From contig JAHENB010000065.1 of the NCBI GenBank assembly GCA_024643345.1, forward strand, positions 35,451 to 94,140: a DNA stretch of 58,690 nt, in the 5' to 3' direction. Each line of letters starts with the position of its first letter. The first letter of the stretch is position 1. Shown in pieces: positions 9,001 through 19,067 of the stretch. Below the pieces are notes generated by a model that was not told the origin of the DNA, did no database searches, and saw nothing but the letters and a program-made list of their open reading frames with translations. The DNA comes from Maribacter sp. Its GTDB lineage: Bacteria; Bacteroidota; Bacteroidia; Flavobacteriales; Flavobacteriaceae. Made by a program: the position numbers and the translations under genes.

Positions 9001-11235
9001 ATGAGTAAGACCCTTATTAATTCTAAGGCCAATTTTGGAACACTTCCCGTTTTCTTAACGGCGATTTCGACCATTTTAGGGGCAGTGATGTTCCTTCGCT
9101 TTGGTTTTGCCGTTGGGTCCGTGGGCTTTTTGGGAACCTTGGCGATTATTATTATCGGCCATGCCGTTACGATTCCGACGGCCATGGCTTTGGCAGAAAT
9201 TGCAACCAATCAAAAGGTTGAGGGAGGCGGGGAATATTTTATTATTTCGCGTTCATTTGGCGTGAATATTGGAGCTGCCATTGGTATAGCGCTCTATTTG
9301 TCACAGGCCATTAGCGTCGCTTTTTACGTCATCGCCTTTGCGGAGGCCTTTGAGGCCATAAAACCTTGGGTGATCACCGAGTTTGGTTATGAGATTTATG
9401 ATAATCGAATCTTCAGCATTCCGGCATTACTGTTACTCATATGGTTAATGGTCACCAAAGGTGCCGATTTGGGCATGAAGGCCTTATATGTGGTCGTGGC
9501 CATATTAGCGGTTTCCCTGGTATTGTTCTTTTTGGGAACAACGCCTTATTCTGAAGTTTTTGACAGCTCCTTGCTCTTTAAAAATGTCGATTCTGGCAAG
9601 GGATTCTTTTTTGTTTTTGCGGTAATATTTCCCGCTTTCACGGGCATGACGGCCGGGGTTGGACTTTCAGGAGATCTACGAGACCCCAAGAAATCGATTC
9701 CCATGGGCACCTTGGCAGCTACGGTAATCGGGATGATCATCTATGTGTTCATTGCCTATAAGTTGGCCAGCTCTGCCGATGTTGCGGCTTTGGTCGGCGA
9801 TCAGCTTGTGATGGGTAAAATTGCCTTATGGGGCCCCATTATTCCGATAGGGTTGGCGGCAGCTACGATTTCTTCGGCCCTGGGATCGTTCATGGTGGCT
9901 CCAAGAACCTTGCAAGCCATAGGCGGGGATAAGGTTTTTCACAATAAATATGTTAATTTCTGGGTTGCGAAAGGGACCAAAAAAAACAATGAACCCAGAA
10001 ATGCGACCATATTAACCAGTGCCATCGCCCTGATCTTTGTTTTGATGGGCGATGTGAACGCCGTTGCCGAGGTAATTTCAATGTTCTTCATGGTCACCTA
10101 TGGTTCGCTTTGCCTGATCTCTTTTATGCAACATTTTGCAGCAGACCCATCCTATAGGCCTTCCTTTAAATCAAAATGGTATTTATCGCTTTTAGGGGCC
10201 GTACTCTGTATTTATCTGATGTTCAAAATCAATACCCCCTATGCCATAGCGGCCATTCTTCTTATGGTCGGACTCTACTTTTATATTTCGATCAAGAGCG
10301 ATACAAAGAAAGGGATGGCCAATATTTTTCAAGGCGTGATCCATCAGTTTAACAGAAGAATCCAGGTGTTTCTGCAAAAATCCGAAAAAGTTAAAACAGA
10401 AGAAGATTGGAGACCTGCGGTTTTATGTCTTTCCCAGGATAGTTTTGAGCGCTACAGCGCCTTAGATCTAATGAAATGGATTTCCCACCGCTATGGATTT
10501 GGCACGTATATACATTTTGAAAAAGCCTATTTTTCAAAGGAGTCGAAAGAAATGGCGGAAAAAAAACTGGCGAAATTGATCCAGATCGCTTCCAACAGTA
10601 ATTCCAATGTTTTCTTGGAAACACTGATATCCCCTTCCAATACCGCGGCCATAGTACAGGCAATCCAGCAGCCCGGAATTTCTGGCCAACCCAATAACAT
10701 GATGTTGTTCGAGTATAAAAAGGGACAAAAAGAATGGTTGGAAGACATCATCGATAACTACAGTCTTTTGAAAACGGCGAATTACGACCTGTGCATATTG
10801 GGAAGTTCAGACAAAGGTTTTGGCTACAGAAAAGATATCCATATTTGGATAAGAAAAGAAGATTATGAAAATGCCAATTTAATGATTTTGCTATCCTATA
10901 TCATTTTGGGCCATAAAGATTGGAACAAGGGGGAAATTAAGATTTTCGCCACATTTTCTAAAGGACAGCTTAAGCTTGAGGAAGAAAATCTGATTGAATT
11001 GACCTCAAGCGGAAGACTGCCCATCTCCGCAAAGAATATCCGTGTTTTGGAGCTTGAAGAAGGCATCGATAGAAAGAAGTTGATCAATGGGCACTCCGCG
11101 GATGCAGACCTTACGATTTTGGGCTTTCACGAAGGGATGGTCAATACCGAAAAAGGGATTGAATTTTTTGAAGGCTATGATCAGGTAGGTAATATATTAT
11201 TCGTGAATACACTTACCTCTAAGTTCATAAAATAA
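9001..11235 (+). CDS. APC-superfamily permease, cation-chloride cotransporter-like
   Basis: The ATG at 9001 is preferred to the in-frame TTG at 8980, giving 744 residues. The first 450 or so residues contain about 12 hydrophobic segments with the family features TAISTILGAVMFLR and GGGEYFIISR in helices 1-3, and FPAFTGMTAGVGLSGDL in the middle. The last 290 residues are soluble (starting near RPAVLCLSQDSFE) and resemble the cytosolic domain of Na-K-Cl and K-Cl cotransporters. The likely substrate is cation plus chloride or an amino acid. It is transcribed alone. Confidence 0.85.
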   Translation: MSKTLINSKANFGTLPVFLTAISTILGAVMFLRFGFAVGSVGFLGTLAIIIIGHAVTIPTAMALAEIATNQKVEGGGEYFIISRSFGVNIGAAIGIALYLSQAISVAFYVIAFAEAFEAIKPWVITEFGYEIYDNRIFSIPALLLLIWLMVTKGADLGMKALYVVVAILAVSLVLFFLGTTPYSEVFDSSLLFKNVDSGKGFFFVFAVIFPAFTGMTAGVGLSGDLRDPKKSIPMGTLAATVIGMIIYVFIAYKLASSADVAALVGDQLVMGKIALWGPIIPIGLAAATISSALGSFMVAPRTLQAIGGDKVFHNKYVNFWVAKGTKKNNEPRNATILTSAIALIFVLMGDVNAVAEVISMFFMVTYGSLCLISFMQHFAADPSYRPSFKSKWYLSLLGAVLCIYLMFKINTPYAIAAILLMVGLYFYISIKSDTKKGMANIFQGVIHQFNRRIQVFLQKSEKVKTEEDWRPAVLCLSQDSFERYSALDLMKWISHRYGFGTYIHFEKAYFSKESKEMAEKKLAKLIQIASNSNSNVFLETLISPSNTAAIVQAIQQPGISGQPNNMMLFEYKKGQKEWLEDIIDNYSLLKTANYDLCILGSSDKGFGYRKDIHIWIRKEDYENANLMILLSYIILGHKDWNKGEIKIFATFSKGQLKLEEENLIELTSSGRLPISAKNIRVLELEEGIDRKKLINGHSADADLTILGFHEGMVNTEKGIEFFEGYDQVGNILFVNTLTSKFIK

Positions 11236-11344
11236 CGGGCACAACAAATGATCTTTGTAAAGAAATAACATTCGGCTTCGCAATAAAATGCGTCGTCATC
11301 GAAAATCTGGTCAAAGGTGAGATGTTTGTTCCGATTCCAGGGTT

Positions 11345-12529
11345 TTAGGGATCGATATTGTTCTCAAAAACAAAAATCCCATTCTTATTGGCAATTACGA
11401 TATCGGGCTTTTGATCCTGGTTGATATCCGCAACTACAATATTCAAACCGGCTCCGGAATCATCATCGATAAAATGCTCCTTGTAATAGGGTTCTTGCCC
11501 AGGGGTAAATTCGATCCAAAAAAGGTACGGTGTGTCCGCATCCCCTGCATCACGGCCGTTATGGGCAAGGTATCGTTTCCCGGTGATCAATTCGGCCTTC
11601 CCATCCCCATTGAGGTCGGCCATGATCGTGGCATGGGTCTGTGCCGTGGTATTGCTGATCAAATGGGTAGTGAAATTTTGGCCTACGCCTTGCTCGTGCC
11701 ACCAAATTCCGAGCGCATGCGCAGAGGCACTGACCACGTCGTTGCGCCCGTCACCGTTTACGTCCAGGACCTGCATGTGGGAACAGGGCTCGCCCAAGTT
11801 CGCCGCATGGAACAACCAATCTCCGGATCCCTTATCGGCCTTGCCTTCGAACCACCCTTCACGCACCACGATATCGGCATAACCGTCTGCGTTCAAATCT
11901 CCATATCCGATTCCGTGGGAATACTGTTCCGTTCCCGGCACGTCTTCGGCGCTGAGCGCAAAACGCTTCCATTGGGTTTCCTCTGGCACCAAGGGTGCCT
12001 GGAGCCAAACGATTTGTTTTTTATCCACATCGCCGCATAGGATATCGAGCCTGCCATCCCCATCGACATCGATAAATGCCGGGGATTCATTTGAAATGCC
12101 CACGGCATCGTTAATGGGGTGTTTTTCCCATGCACCCTCGGCGTTTCCGGGGTTTTCAAGCCAAAGGCCCGGTGTACCCGGGTAGCCGACGATGACCACA
12201 TCGTCCCAGCCGTCGAGGTTGACGTCCATCCCCAGATTAAGAAACGATTCGCTGTATTCCGCTCTGGGATCAAAAGTACGTGCGGGCACCAACTCATGCC
12301 GTGTCCAATTCGGCGCTTCGAACCAAAAAAAACCGGCCACTACATCGGGTTGGCCATCACGGTTCAAGTCGGCCACTGCCACCCCTTCCGAAACAAAATC
12401 GCGGGTGATCACGGTTTTTTTAAAATTCTTTATATCCAGATTTTGGCCATAGAGCGGTGGGTTGACCCAGCAGCAAAAGCACCAAACCAATAAGAGGTAC
12501 TGCACATTACGATGATATCTTGCTTTCAT
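11345..12529 (-). CDS. Secreted FG-GAP/VCBS repeat protein
   Basis: A 394-residue exported protein with a signal peptide ending near PPLYGQN. The rest is a beta-propeller made of FG-GAP/VCBS-type blades with repeated calcium-binding cores: DLNRDGQPD, DVNLDGWDD, DVDGDGRLD, DLNADGYAD, DVNGDGRND, DLNGDGKAE and DINQDQKPD, giving at least seven blades. Such proteins bind surfaces or ligands and are common next to polysaccharide-degradation genes. No catalytic residues are evident. It is divergent from the thioesterase gene at 12771. Confidence 0.85.
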   Translation of the reverse strand: MKARYHRNVQYLLLVWCFCCWVNPPLYGQNLDIKNFKKTVITRDFVSEGVAVADLNRDGQPDVVAGFFWFEAPNWTRHELVPARTFDPRAEYSESFLNLGMDVNLDGWDDVVIVGYPGTPGLWLENPGNAEGAWEKHPINDAVGISNESPAFIDVDGDGRLDILCGDVDKKQIVWLQAPLVPEETQWKRFALSAEDVPGTEQYSHGIGYGDLNADGYADIVVREGWFEGKADKGSGDWLFHAANLGEPCSHMQVLDVNGDGRNDVVSASAHALGIWWHEQGVGQNFTTHLISNTTAQTHATIMADLNGDGKAELITGKRYLAHNGRDAGDADTPYLFWIEFTPGQEPYYKEHFIDDDSGAGLNIVVADINQDQKPDIVIANKNGIFVFENNIDP

Positions 12530-12770
12530 ATGTATCGATAGGCGTATTCACAAATATAACATATTTGTCGCCCGGTAAGTTGGTTGGCTTGTATCAATGT
12601 CTTATCTGTAATGGGACATTCCGTATTTTACTCACCGTAATATCAAAAACATAAGCGGTTCAACACTTGTCAAATGGCATAGAATTTCAGGATTCGCATA
12701 TTTGGTCGTAATTTGCCATCCTTGAACATATTGCGCCTACTTAAACCTAAAAAAATCATAGAAATATAGG
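12530..12770. promoter_or_regulatory. Divergent promoter region
   Basis: A 241-bp AT-rich spacer between the FG-GAP gene (minus) and the tesB-like gene (plus). Both promoters must lie here. No operator can be singled out. Confidence 0.35.
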
Positions 12771-13634
12771 ATGAATACCATCAAAGCACTTATTCAACTG
12801 CTCACCCTCGAACGACTTGATGAACAAACCTTTTTGGGACAAAATTATCAGGCCCCATGGGGCCGTGTCTTTGGCGGCCAAGTTTTGGCACAATCTTTAC
12901 ATGCGGCCTATCAAACGGTACCTAAAGATCGCTTTGCCCATTCGATGCACGGTTATTTTATCTTGGGCGGAAATCTCGATATCCCGATCACTTATGAAGT
13001 GGATATCATTCGCGATGGTGGCAGTTTCACGACCAGACGTGTGGTGGCACGGCAAAATGGGAAGGCGATATTTACCATGGGCGCTTCTTTCCAAATAAAG
13101 GAATCTGGTGTCGATCATCAGATCAATATGCCCAATGTATTGTCACCTGAGAAGCTGGCCACAACTTTGGACCAAATTGAAGACATAAAAGATTTGGATC
13201 CTAGAGCTTACCAACGTCTAAAAATGGTATTGCCCGAAGAATTTGAATTTAAGCCCATAGAGCGTGTGGCATCACAACTGACAAAGAATACGGCCCCCTT
13301 CAATAACATATGGATGCGAACTTCTGATAAGTTAAAGGCCGACATGCCCCTACAACATCAGTTATTGGCCTATGTATCTGACTATAATTTGCTGACGACA
13401 GCTTCTTTCCCGCATCGGGAAGATTTGAACAAAGCCAGGACTTTTTATGCCAGTTTGGATCATGCCCTATGGTTCCATCGCGATTTTGATCTACAGGATT
13501 GGTTGTTGTATGCCATGGACAGTCCGAGTGCATCAAATGCCCGTGGCTTTTCACGGGGCAGTATTTTTGACCGGCAAGGCTCCCTAGTGGCATCTGTGGC
13601 TCAGGAAGGTTTAATGCGACAGCAAATTGTCTAG
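12771..13634 (+). CDS. tesB: Acyl-CoA thioesterase II (TesB type)
   Basis: 287 residues, the usual length for TesB, with a double hotdog fold. N-terminal hotdog: APWGRVFGGQVLAQ and the HSMHGYFI strand. C-terminal hotdog: SLDHALWFHR, then the conserved Arg-Gly-Phe segment and a Gln in VAQEGL, consistent with the Asp-Ser/Thr-Gln catalytic set of this family. It hydrolyses acyl-CoA to free acid and CoA, in the cytoplasm. It opens a 10-kb acyl-CoA catabolism locus, which also ends with a hotdog thioesterase, but an MDR gene on the opposite strand separates it from the main operon. Confidence 0.92.
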   Translation: MNTIKALIQLLTLERLDEQTFLGQNYQAPWGRVFGGQVLAQSLHAAYQTVPKDRFAHSMHGYFILGGNLDIPITYEVDIIRDGGSFTTRRVVARQNGKAIFTMGASFQIKESGVDHQINMPNVLSPEKLATTLDQIEDIKDLDPRAYQRLKMVLPEEFEFKPIERVASQLTKNTAPFNNIWMRTSDKLKADMPLQHQLLAYVSDYNLLTTASFPHREDLNKARTFYASLDHALWFHRDFDLQDWLLYAMDSPSASNARGFSRGSIFDRQGSLVASVAQEGLMRQQIV

Positions 13635-13645
13635 TGCGAACGGCA

Positions 13646-14647
13646 TCACTCCGAAACTTTTAAGACCAATTTGCCCTTTTTGTCCCCAGAGAACAATCGC
13701 ATAAAGGTTTCATGAAAATTCTCGATGCCCTCATAAACATCTTCCTTGCTTTTGATCTTCCCTTCCTTCAACCACTGGGCATATTGCGACATCGCCTCGC
13801 CATAGTCTTGGGCAAAATCAAAGACCACCATCCCGCGCATGGTCGCCCTATTGACCAATAAGGAGAGGTAATTGCTGGGACCTTTAATTTTTTCGGTGGT
13901 ATTGTACTGGGAAATGGCCCCACAGATCACGATTCGGGCGTTCATTCGCAAATGGGCCAGGGCCGCATCCAAAATTTCGCCCCCGACATTGTCGAAAAAC
14001 ACATCGACGCCCTTGGGGCAATGCTGTTTTAGGGCACTGTAAATATTCTCACTTTTATAATCGATCGCTGCATCAAAGCCCAATTCGTTTACCAAATAGT
14101 CACATTTTTCTTTTCCCCCGGCAATGCCCACCACCCGGCAACCCTTAATTTTGGCGATCTGTCCAACGAGACTACCCACGGCTCCAGCGGCTCCGGAGAC
14201 TAAAACAATATCGCCCTCTTTGAGTTCGCCCACCCTTAAAATGCCAAAATAGGCCGTCATGCCGGGCATGCCCAGGGTCCCGATATACATGGGCAAGGAA
14301 GCGAAATCGGCATCGACCTTAAAGAAATTCTTACCTTCGGTGACCACATATTGCTGAACCCCGCCCCAGCCGGATAAATAATCGCCGACCTTAAATTTGG
14401 GATGCTTATTGGCCCTGATCACTTCGCCGACCGATCCAGATCGCATGACCTCGCCAAGGGATACAGGTTCAATATAAGATTTCGCTTCGCGCAGCCAGCC
14501 GCGCATCGCCGGATCCAAGGATATATAATGTTGCTTGATCAAGACCTCGCCTTCCTTTGGCTCGGGGACGGGAATTTCACGTAATTTCCAAGTAGAGGCA
14601 TCTGGCAAACCTTCGGGCCTTTTCACCAATATAATTTGCTTATTCAT
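13646..14647 (-). CDS. NADP-dependent MDR oxidoreductase, curcumin/2-alkenal reductase-like
   Basis: The ATG at 14647 (MNKQIILVKRPEG) is chosen over one 11 codons upstream, giving 333 residues, typical of the zinc-independent medium-chain reductases that reduce alpha,beta-unsaturated carbonyls. The Rossmann motif is SGAAGAVGSLVGQIA near the middle, followed by GCRVVGIAGG. The double-bond reductase pattern DVFFDNVGGEILDAAL is also present. No zinc-ligand cysteines are seen. It ends 11 bp from the stop of the convergent thioesterase gene. Confidence 0.9.
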   Translation of the reverse strand: MNKQIILVKRPEGLPDASTWKLREIPVPEPKEGEVLIKQHYISLDPAMRGWLREAKSYIEPVSLGEVMRSGSVGEVIRANKHPKFKVGDYLSGWGGVQQYVVTEGKNFFKVDADFASLPMYIGTLGMPGMTAYFGILRVGELKEGDIVLVSGAAGAVGSLVGQIAKIKGCRVVGIAGGKEKCDYLVNELGFDAAIDYKSENIYSALKQHCPKGVDVFFDNVGGEILDAALAHLRMNARIVICGAISQYNTTEKIKGPSNYLSLLVNRATMRGMVVFDFAQDYGEAMSQYAQWLKEGKIKSKEDVYEGIENFHETFMRLFSGDKKGKLVLKVSE

Positions 14648-14812
14648 AAATCCATCGGTTTTTGAGTCTAATCTGGTCAAATATGGTCAAAATATTGCAA
14701 AATCGCTCCCAATTGCAGCAATATTGTTCTTATCTTCCAATTTCTAATCCAGTTTCGTCCATGGAACTGTTAACCACATAAAATGGGTTGGAACAAAATT
14801 AACTGTTAAAGA

Positions 14813-15556
14813 ATGAAACGATTGGAAGGTCAGGTTGCGGTCATTACGGGGGGTGCACGAGGTATCGGGGAAGGCATTTGCAAGGTTTTTTGTGATGAAG
14901 GCGCTACCGTAGCCCTCTGGGATGTAATGGATTCCGGTCAAAAAACTGCTGATCGCATTGCGGAAAATGGAGGTAAAATATTTTTTCAAAAAGTCGACGT
15001 AACCGATCAAGAATCGGTGGATGCCGCCGTCGGAAAAATCATTGAAGATCATGGTAAAATTGAAATCCTGATCAATAACGCCGGAATTATCCGCGACCGA
15101 TCAATTTTGAACATGAGCCGCCAAGAATGGGACCAGGTGATGCACGTAAACATAGATTCTTTGTTCATTACCGCCAAAGCGGTACTGCCCCATATGAAGG
15201 CAGCCAATTACGGAAGGATCATTTCAGCCTCCTCTATCAATGCCTATCATGGTGCATTCGGGCAGACCAATTATTCGGCGAGCAAGGCCGCCATAGTAGG
15301 TTTTACCCATTCGCTCTGCAGGGAGGTGGGAAAATATAATATTACGGTTAATGCGGTGGCCCCTGGATTTGTCAAATCTGAAATGTCAGATTCCATGCCG
15401 CCCGAAGTGGTCGATGCAGGAATAGCCATGATTCCGGTAAAACGCATTGGCACTCCAGAGGATATGGGGCACGCTTATTTGTTCCTGGCTTCCAGAGAAG
15501 CCGGTTTCATCAGTGGCCATACCTTACATGCCAATGGAGGCGCCATGCCCATGTAA
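14813..15556 (+). CDS. SDR oxidoreductase, FabG-like
   Basis: 247-residue short-chain dehydrogenase of the classical type. The cofactor motif is TGGARGIGEG near residue 12, NNAG near 88, the catalytic Ser in SASSINAY, and the YSASK catalytic tetrad segment. The probable reaction is 3-hydroxyacyl-CoA/3-oxoacyl-CoA interconversion, inferred from the operon it leads: SDR, SDR, MaoC-ECH, ACAD, APH, ACAD, ACAD, thioesterase, all on the plus strand with gaps of 8-65 bp. Confidence 0.9.
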   Translation: MKRLEGQVAVITGGARGIGEGICKVFCDEGATVALWDVMDSGQKTADRIAENGGKIFFQKVDVTDQESVDAAVGKIIEDHGKIEILINNAGIIRDRSILNMSRQEWDQVMHVNIDSLFITAKAVLPHMKAANYGRIISASSINAYHGAFGQTNYSASKAAIVGFTHSLCREVGKYNITVNAVAPGFVKSEMSDSMPPEVVDAGIAMIPVKRIGTPEDMGHAYLFLASREAGFISGHTLHANGGAMPM

Positions 15557-15621
15557 TGGTCCGAGGTTTGCCCAATGAAAAATTTGAGAACCCTAATATT
15601 AAATTCAATAAATTTCCTTAG

Positions 15622-16413
15622 ATGAACATAAGAATCAAGAACCAGTTCGATTTGATGGGTAAAGTGGCCGTGGTCACCGGTGCCAGCAAGGGTATCGGTG
15701 AATCCATAGCCCGAGGTCTGGCCGAATATGGCGCTAAAGTGGTGGTGAGTTCACGGAGCCAGGAATCGGTCGATGCGGTCGCCAAATCGTTTCGTGATGA
15801 TGGGCTGGAGGCCACAGCTTTCGCTTGCCATGTGGGAGAGGAGGCCCAACTGCGGCAACTTGTGGCGAAAACATTGGAAAGGTACGGAGGAATCGATATC
15901 TTGGTGAACAACGCGGCCATCAATCCTTTTTATGGCAACTTGGAAAATACCGAAAATGCCCTTTTCGATAAAATCATGAACGTGAACGTAAAAGCGGCCT
16001 TTTCACTTGCCAACCTTTGTTACGGGCATATGAAAAAGCGCGGAAATGGAAGCATCATCAACATCGCTTCGGTCGAGGGATTGAAACCGAGCCACGGTCT
16101 CGGACTTTATAGTGTCAGCAAGGCCGCCCTGATCATGCTCACCAAAGTACAGGCCGGGGAATGGGGCAAAGCTGGCATCCGCTCCAATGCCATTTGTCCG
16201 GGGCTGATCCAAACGAAATTTAGCGCGGCACTTTGGAACAACGAAGGGCTTTTGAAACAGTTGACCCAGTATTTACCTGCAGGTCGAATGGCGCTGCCAG
16301 ATGAAATGGCCGGTTTGGCCTGTTTTCTTGCGTCACCGGCATCCAGCTATTGTACAGGTGCCATTTTTACTGCCGATGGTGGCCATATGATCGCGGGAGG
16401 CTTCAATACCTGA
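15622..16413 (+). CDS. SDR oxidoreductase
   Basis: A 263-residue classical short-chain dehydrogenase: TGASKGIGES cofactor loop, VNNAAINP, catalytic Ser in IASVEGL and Tyr-Lys in YSVSKAAL. The C-terminal ADGGH is typical of the FabG-like branch. The second SDR of the acyl-CoA operon, 65 bp after the first. The two are clearly divergent, so they probably handle different hydroxyacyl substrates or stereoisomers. Confidence 0.9.
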   Translation: MNIRIKNQFDLMGKVAVVTGASKGIGESIARGLAEYGAKVVVSSRSQESVDAVAKSFRDDGLEATAFACHVGEEAQLRQLVAKTLERYGGIDILVNNAAINPFYGNLENTENALFDKIMNVNVKAAFSLANLCYGHMKKRGNGSIINIASVEGLKPSHGLGLYSVSKAALIMLTKVQAGEWGKAGIRSNAICPGLIQTKFSAALWNNEGLLKQLTQYLPAGRMALPDEMAGLACFLASPASSYCTGAIFTADGGHMIAGGFNT

Positions 16414-16451
16414 ACCAAAAACATACGGGATAAATCAAAATAAGAAATAGG

Positions 16452-17768
16452 ATGACAGCTGACCCTACTAAAGAAAGCGCCCATAGTACAGAATTGGCCC
16501 ATCTCTCCGAACTATCGGAATATATCGGAAAGGAGTTGGGATTGTCTAATTGGATGACCATTACCCAAGAGATGATCGATAATTTTGGAAGGACCACCGA
16601 GGACAACCAATGGATCCATGTGAACCCGGAAAGGGCGGCAAAATATTCGCCCTATAAAAAACCTGTTGCCCATGGCTTTTTGGTGCTTTCCTTGGCTTCC
16701 AAATTCTGTTTTGAGACCCTTAAGATCAAAGATGTGGCCATGGGCATCAATTACGGTCTGGATAGGGTTCGATTCGTCAATGCCACTCCCGTGGGGGCCT
16801 TGCTTAGGGCGCGGATTTCCCTAGTGGCTTTTGAGCCTTTCGAAGGTGGGGCCAAGTATAAATTGAATATTGTATTTGAACTGAAAGGGGCCGATAAACC
16901 CGCTTGTGTGGCCGAATTCATTGCCCAGGCCTATACGCCGCCCAAAAGTGATCGGGTGGAAACCCAAAATGTGGTTTCAGGAAAGGAGGCGAACGATGCG
17001 GTTCTTTTTGAAAGGGAAGGTGACATTGCCATTATTACCCTGAACAGACCAGAAAGATATAATGCCGTCAACGATGTTCTCATCCATGGGATCAATGATG
17101 CCATTGCAAAGATTAGAAAAGATGATGGAATCCGCGCCGTGGTAATGACCGGTGCCGGCAAGGGATTCTGTTCCGGTGCCGATCTGGAAGTGTTCGGTAA
17201 GATTACGCCGGAAGAGGGCAGGGCCTATCTCACCTCTGTGTACCAACCACTCATGCGCAACCTGTTCACTTTAAAAAAACCGATCATCGGGGCCATCAAC
17301 GGCACCGCAGCGGGAGTGGGGGCTTCCCTGGCGTTGGCATGTGATTTCAGGGTGATGACCGAAAAAAGCGGCCTCCTCTATGCTTTTATTAATATTGGTT
17401 TGGGCCCCGATGGTGGCGGGAGCTGGCTGCTGGCAAGGCAAGTGGGCTACAGTAGGGCATTACAAATAGCCATTGAAGGAAAAAAAATTGCCGGGGAAGA
17501 ATGCTTGCACCTTGGACTTGCCAATAAATTGGTGGCAGGTGAAGAACTGTTGAAGACCGCCAAGGAATGGGCCCATGAACTCGCCAAATTGCCCACTTTG
17601 GCAGTGGGCATCACCAAAGAGGATATGTTTTATGCCATGGGCAATGGCCTATACGATACCATCGCTTACGAGGCAGAAAAGCAGGTAGCGGCATTTGGAA
17701 GTCACGACCTGGTGGAAGGTGTCTCGGCCTTTTTACAAAAACGCACCCCCAAATTCATCGGAAAATGA
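16452..17768 (+). CDS. MaoC-like hydratase fused to enoyl-CoA hydratase
   Basis: A 438-residue two-domain protein. Residues 1-160 are a MaoC/hydratase-2 hotdog domain with the Asp-x3-Ile-His active site in DNQWIHVNPERA and the HGFLVLSL strand. Residues 180-438 are a crotonase domain with oxyanion-hole segments (GAGKGFCSGADL and GTAAGVGASLALA) and GLGPDGGGSWLL. Both domains hydrate or isomerise enoyl-CoA, usually with opposite (R and S) stereochemistry. The fused order is unusual, and the frame is continuous with no sign of a sequencing join. Confidence 0.9.
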   Translation: MTADPTKESAHSTELAHLSELSEYIGKELGLSNWMTITQEMIDNFGRTTEDNQWIHVNPERAAKYSPYKKPVAHGFLVLSLASKFCFETLKIKDVAMGINYGLDRVRFVNATPVGALLRARISLVAFEPFEGGAKYKLNIVFELKGADKPACVAEFIAQAYTPPKSDRVETQNVVSGKEANDAVLFEREGDIAIITLNRPERYNAVNDVLIHGINDAIAKIRKDDGIRAVVMTGAGKGFCSGADLEVFGKITPEEGRAYLTSVYQPLMRNLFTLKKPIIGAINGTAAGVGASLALACDFRVMTEKSGLLYAFINIGLGPDGGGSWLLARQVGYSRALQIAIEGKKIAGEECLHLGLANKLVAGEELLKTAKEWAHELAKLPTLAVGITKEDMFYAMGNGLYDTIAYEAEKQVAAFGSHDLVEGVSAFLQKRTPKFIGK

Positions 17769-17829
17769 TCTTTACCATTGATTTGATCTGAGGATTTTGA
17801 ATGATTTAAAAAAAATAAAATAACGCTGT

Positions 17830-19011
17830 ATGCAGTTTGATACCATATTGGAAAAGGTAAAGTCATTTTTAAGAGATGAGCTTTTGCCCATCGAAGCAAC
17901 GCTTCGCCATCAGGCATGGGAGGAAAAGCTACCGCTCTTGAACCAGCTTCGCGATAAGGTAAAGGACCTAGGTTTGTGGACGCCCCAAATCCCACAACAC
18001 TATGGAGGAATGGGATTGAACGTCGCTCAATTTGGTGCCATCAGCGAAATATTGGGGGCAAGTCCGTATGGCCACTTCTGTTTTAATTGCCAGGCTCCGG
18101 ATGCCGGGAATATGGAAATATTGTTGGAGTTTGGTACCGAAGAACAAAAAGAGAAATATCTGCTGCCCTTATTGGCGGGCGAGATAAGAAGTTGTTTTGC
18201 GATGACCGAACCCGGTTATGCGGGATCGAATCCTGTGAACATGGGCACCATTGCCACCAAAAATGGGGATAACTATGTGTTAGAGGGCCACAAGTGGTTT
18301 GCTACGGGTGCCGATGGCGCAGCATTTGCCATTGTAATGTTACTGACCGATCCTGAGGGAGGGAACCCCTACCAGCGGGCCAGCCAAGTGATCGTCCCCA
18401 CCAATACCGAAGGTTTCGAACTGGTTCGAAACATACCGATCATGGGCGATGTTGGCGGAGGATGGGAAAGCCATTCGGAAATTCTCATTTCCCAATGCCA
18501 TATATCGCGGAGCCATCTTTTGGGTGAGGAAGGTTCGGGATTCACCATTGCCCAAAAGAGACTGGGACCAGGAAGGATACACCACTGTATGCGATGGTTG
18601 GGCATCTGTGAAAGGGCCTTTGACATGATGTGCGAACGCGCGGCGACGCGTGAGTTGGGCCATGGCAAACGGCTAATGGATCAGCAGACCATTCAGAACT
18701 GGATTGCCGAATCACGGGCAGAAATCAATGCGGCGCGGCTACTGGTGCAGGATGCGGCCCATAAAATCGATACCATAGGGGCCTACAGGGCCCGAACCGA
18801 TATTTCTATCATAAAGTTCTATTGTGCCAAGGTCTTGCAAGATGTTCTCGATCGGGCCATTCAGGTGCATGGGGCCCTGGGGATTACCGACGACACCTTG
18901 CTGTCGTTTTGGTACCGCCACGAACGCGGAGCCCGAATTTACGATGGTGCAGATGAAGTTCACAAGACCAGGGTGGCCAAACAAATTTTGAAGCAGTATG
19001 CCTCGCGTTAA
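17830..19011 (+). CDS. Acyl-CoA dehydrogenase (first of three)
   Basis: 393 residues. It contains AMTEPGYAGSNP (flavin/substrate segment), HKWFATGADGA, IHGALGI-type text (IQVHGALGITDDT), and the C-terminal YDGADEVHKTRVAKQIL characteristic of the ACAD10/11 branch. FAD-dependent oxidation of acyl-CoA to 2-enoyl-CoA, cytoplasmic. It directly precedes the APH-fold kinase, the same pairing found fused in animal ACAD10/ACAD11, which suggests a 4-hydroxyacyl-CoA route. Confidence 0.92.
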   Translation: MQFDTILEKVKSFLRDELLPIEATLRHQAWEEKLPLLNQLRDKVKDLGLWTPQIPQHYGGMGLNVAQFGAISEILGASPYGHFCFNCQAPDAGNMEILLEFGTEEQKEKYLLPLLAGEIRSCFAMTEPGYAGSNPVNMGTIATKNGDNYVLEGHKWFATGADGAAFAIVMLLTDPEGGNPYQRASQVIVPTNTEGFELVRNIPIMGDVGGGWESHSEILISQCHISRSHLLGEEGSGFTIAQKRLGPGRIHHCMRWLGICERAFDMMCERAATRELGHGKRLMDQQTIQNWIAESRAEINAARLLVQDAAHKIDTIGAYRARTDISIIKFYCAKVLQDVLDRAIQVHGALGITDDTLLSFWYRHERGARIYDGADEVHKTRVAKQILKQYASR

Positions 19012-19067
19012 CAGGGCGGCCAAACAACTTTGAGACCATCGAAATAAAGAACAATAAAAACGAAGAA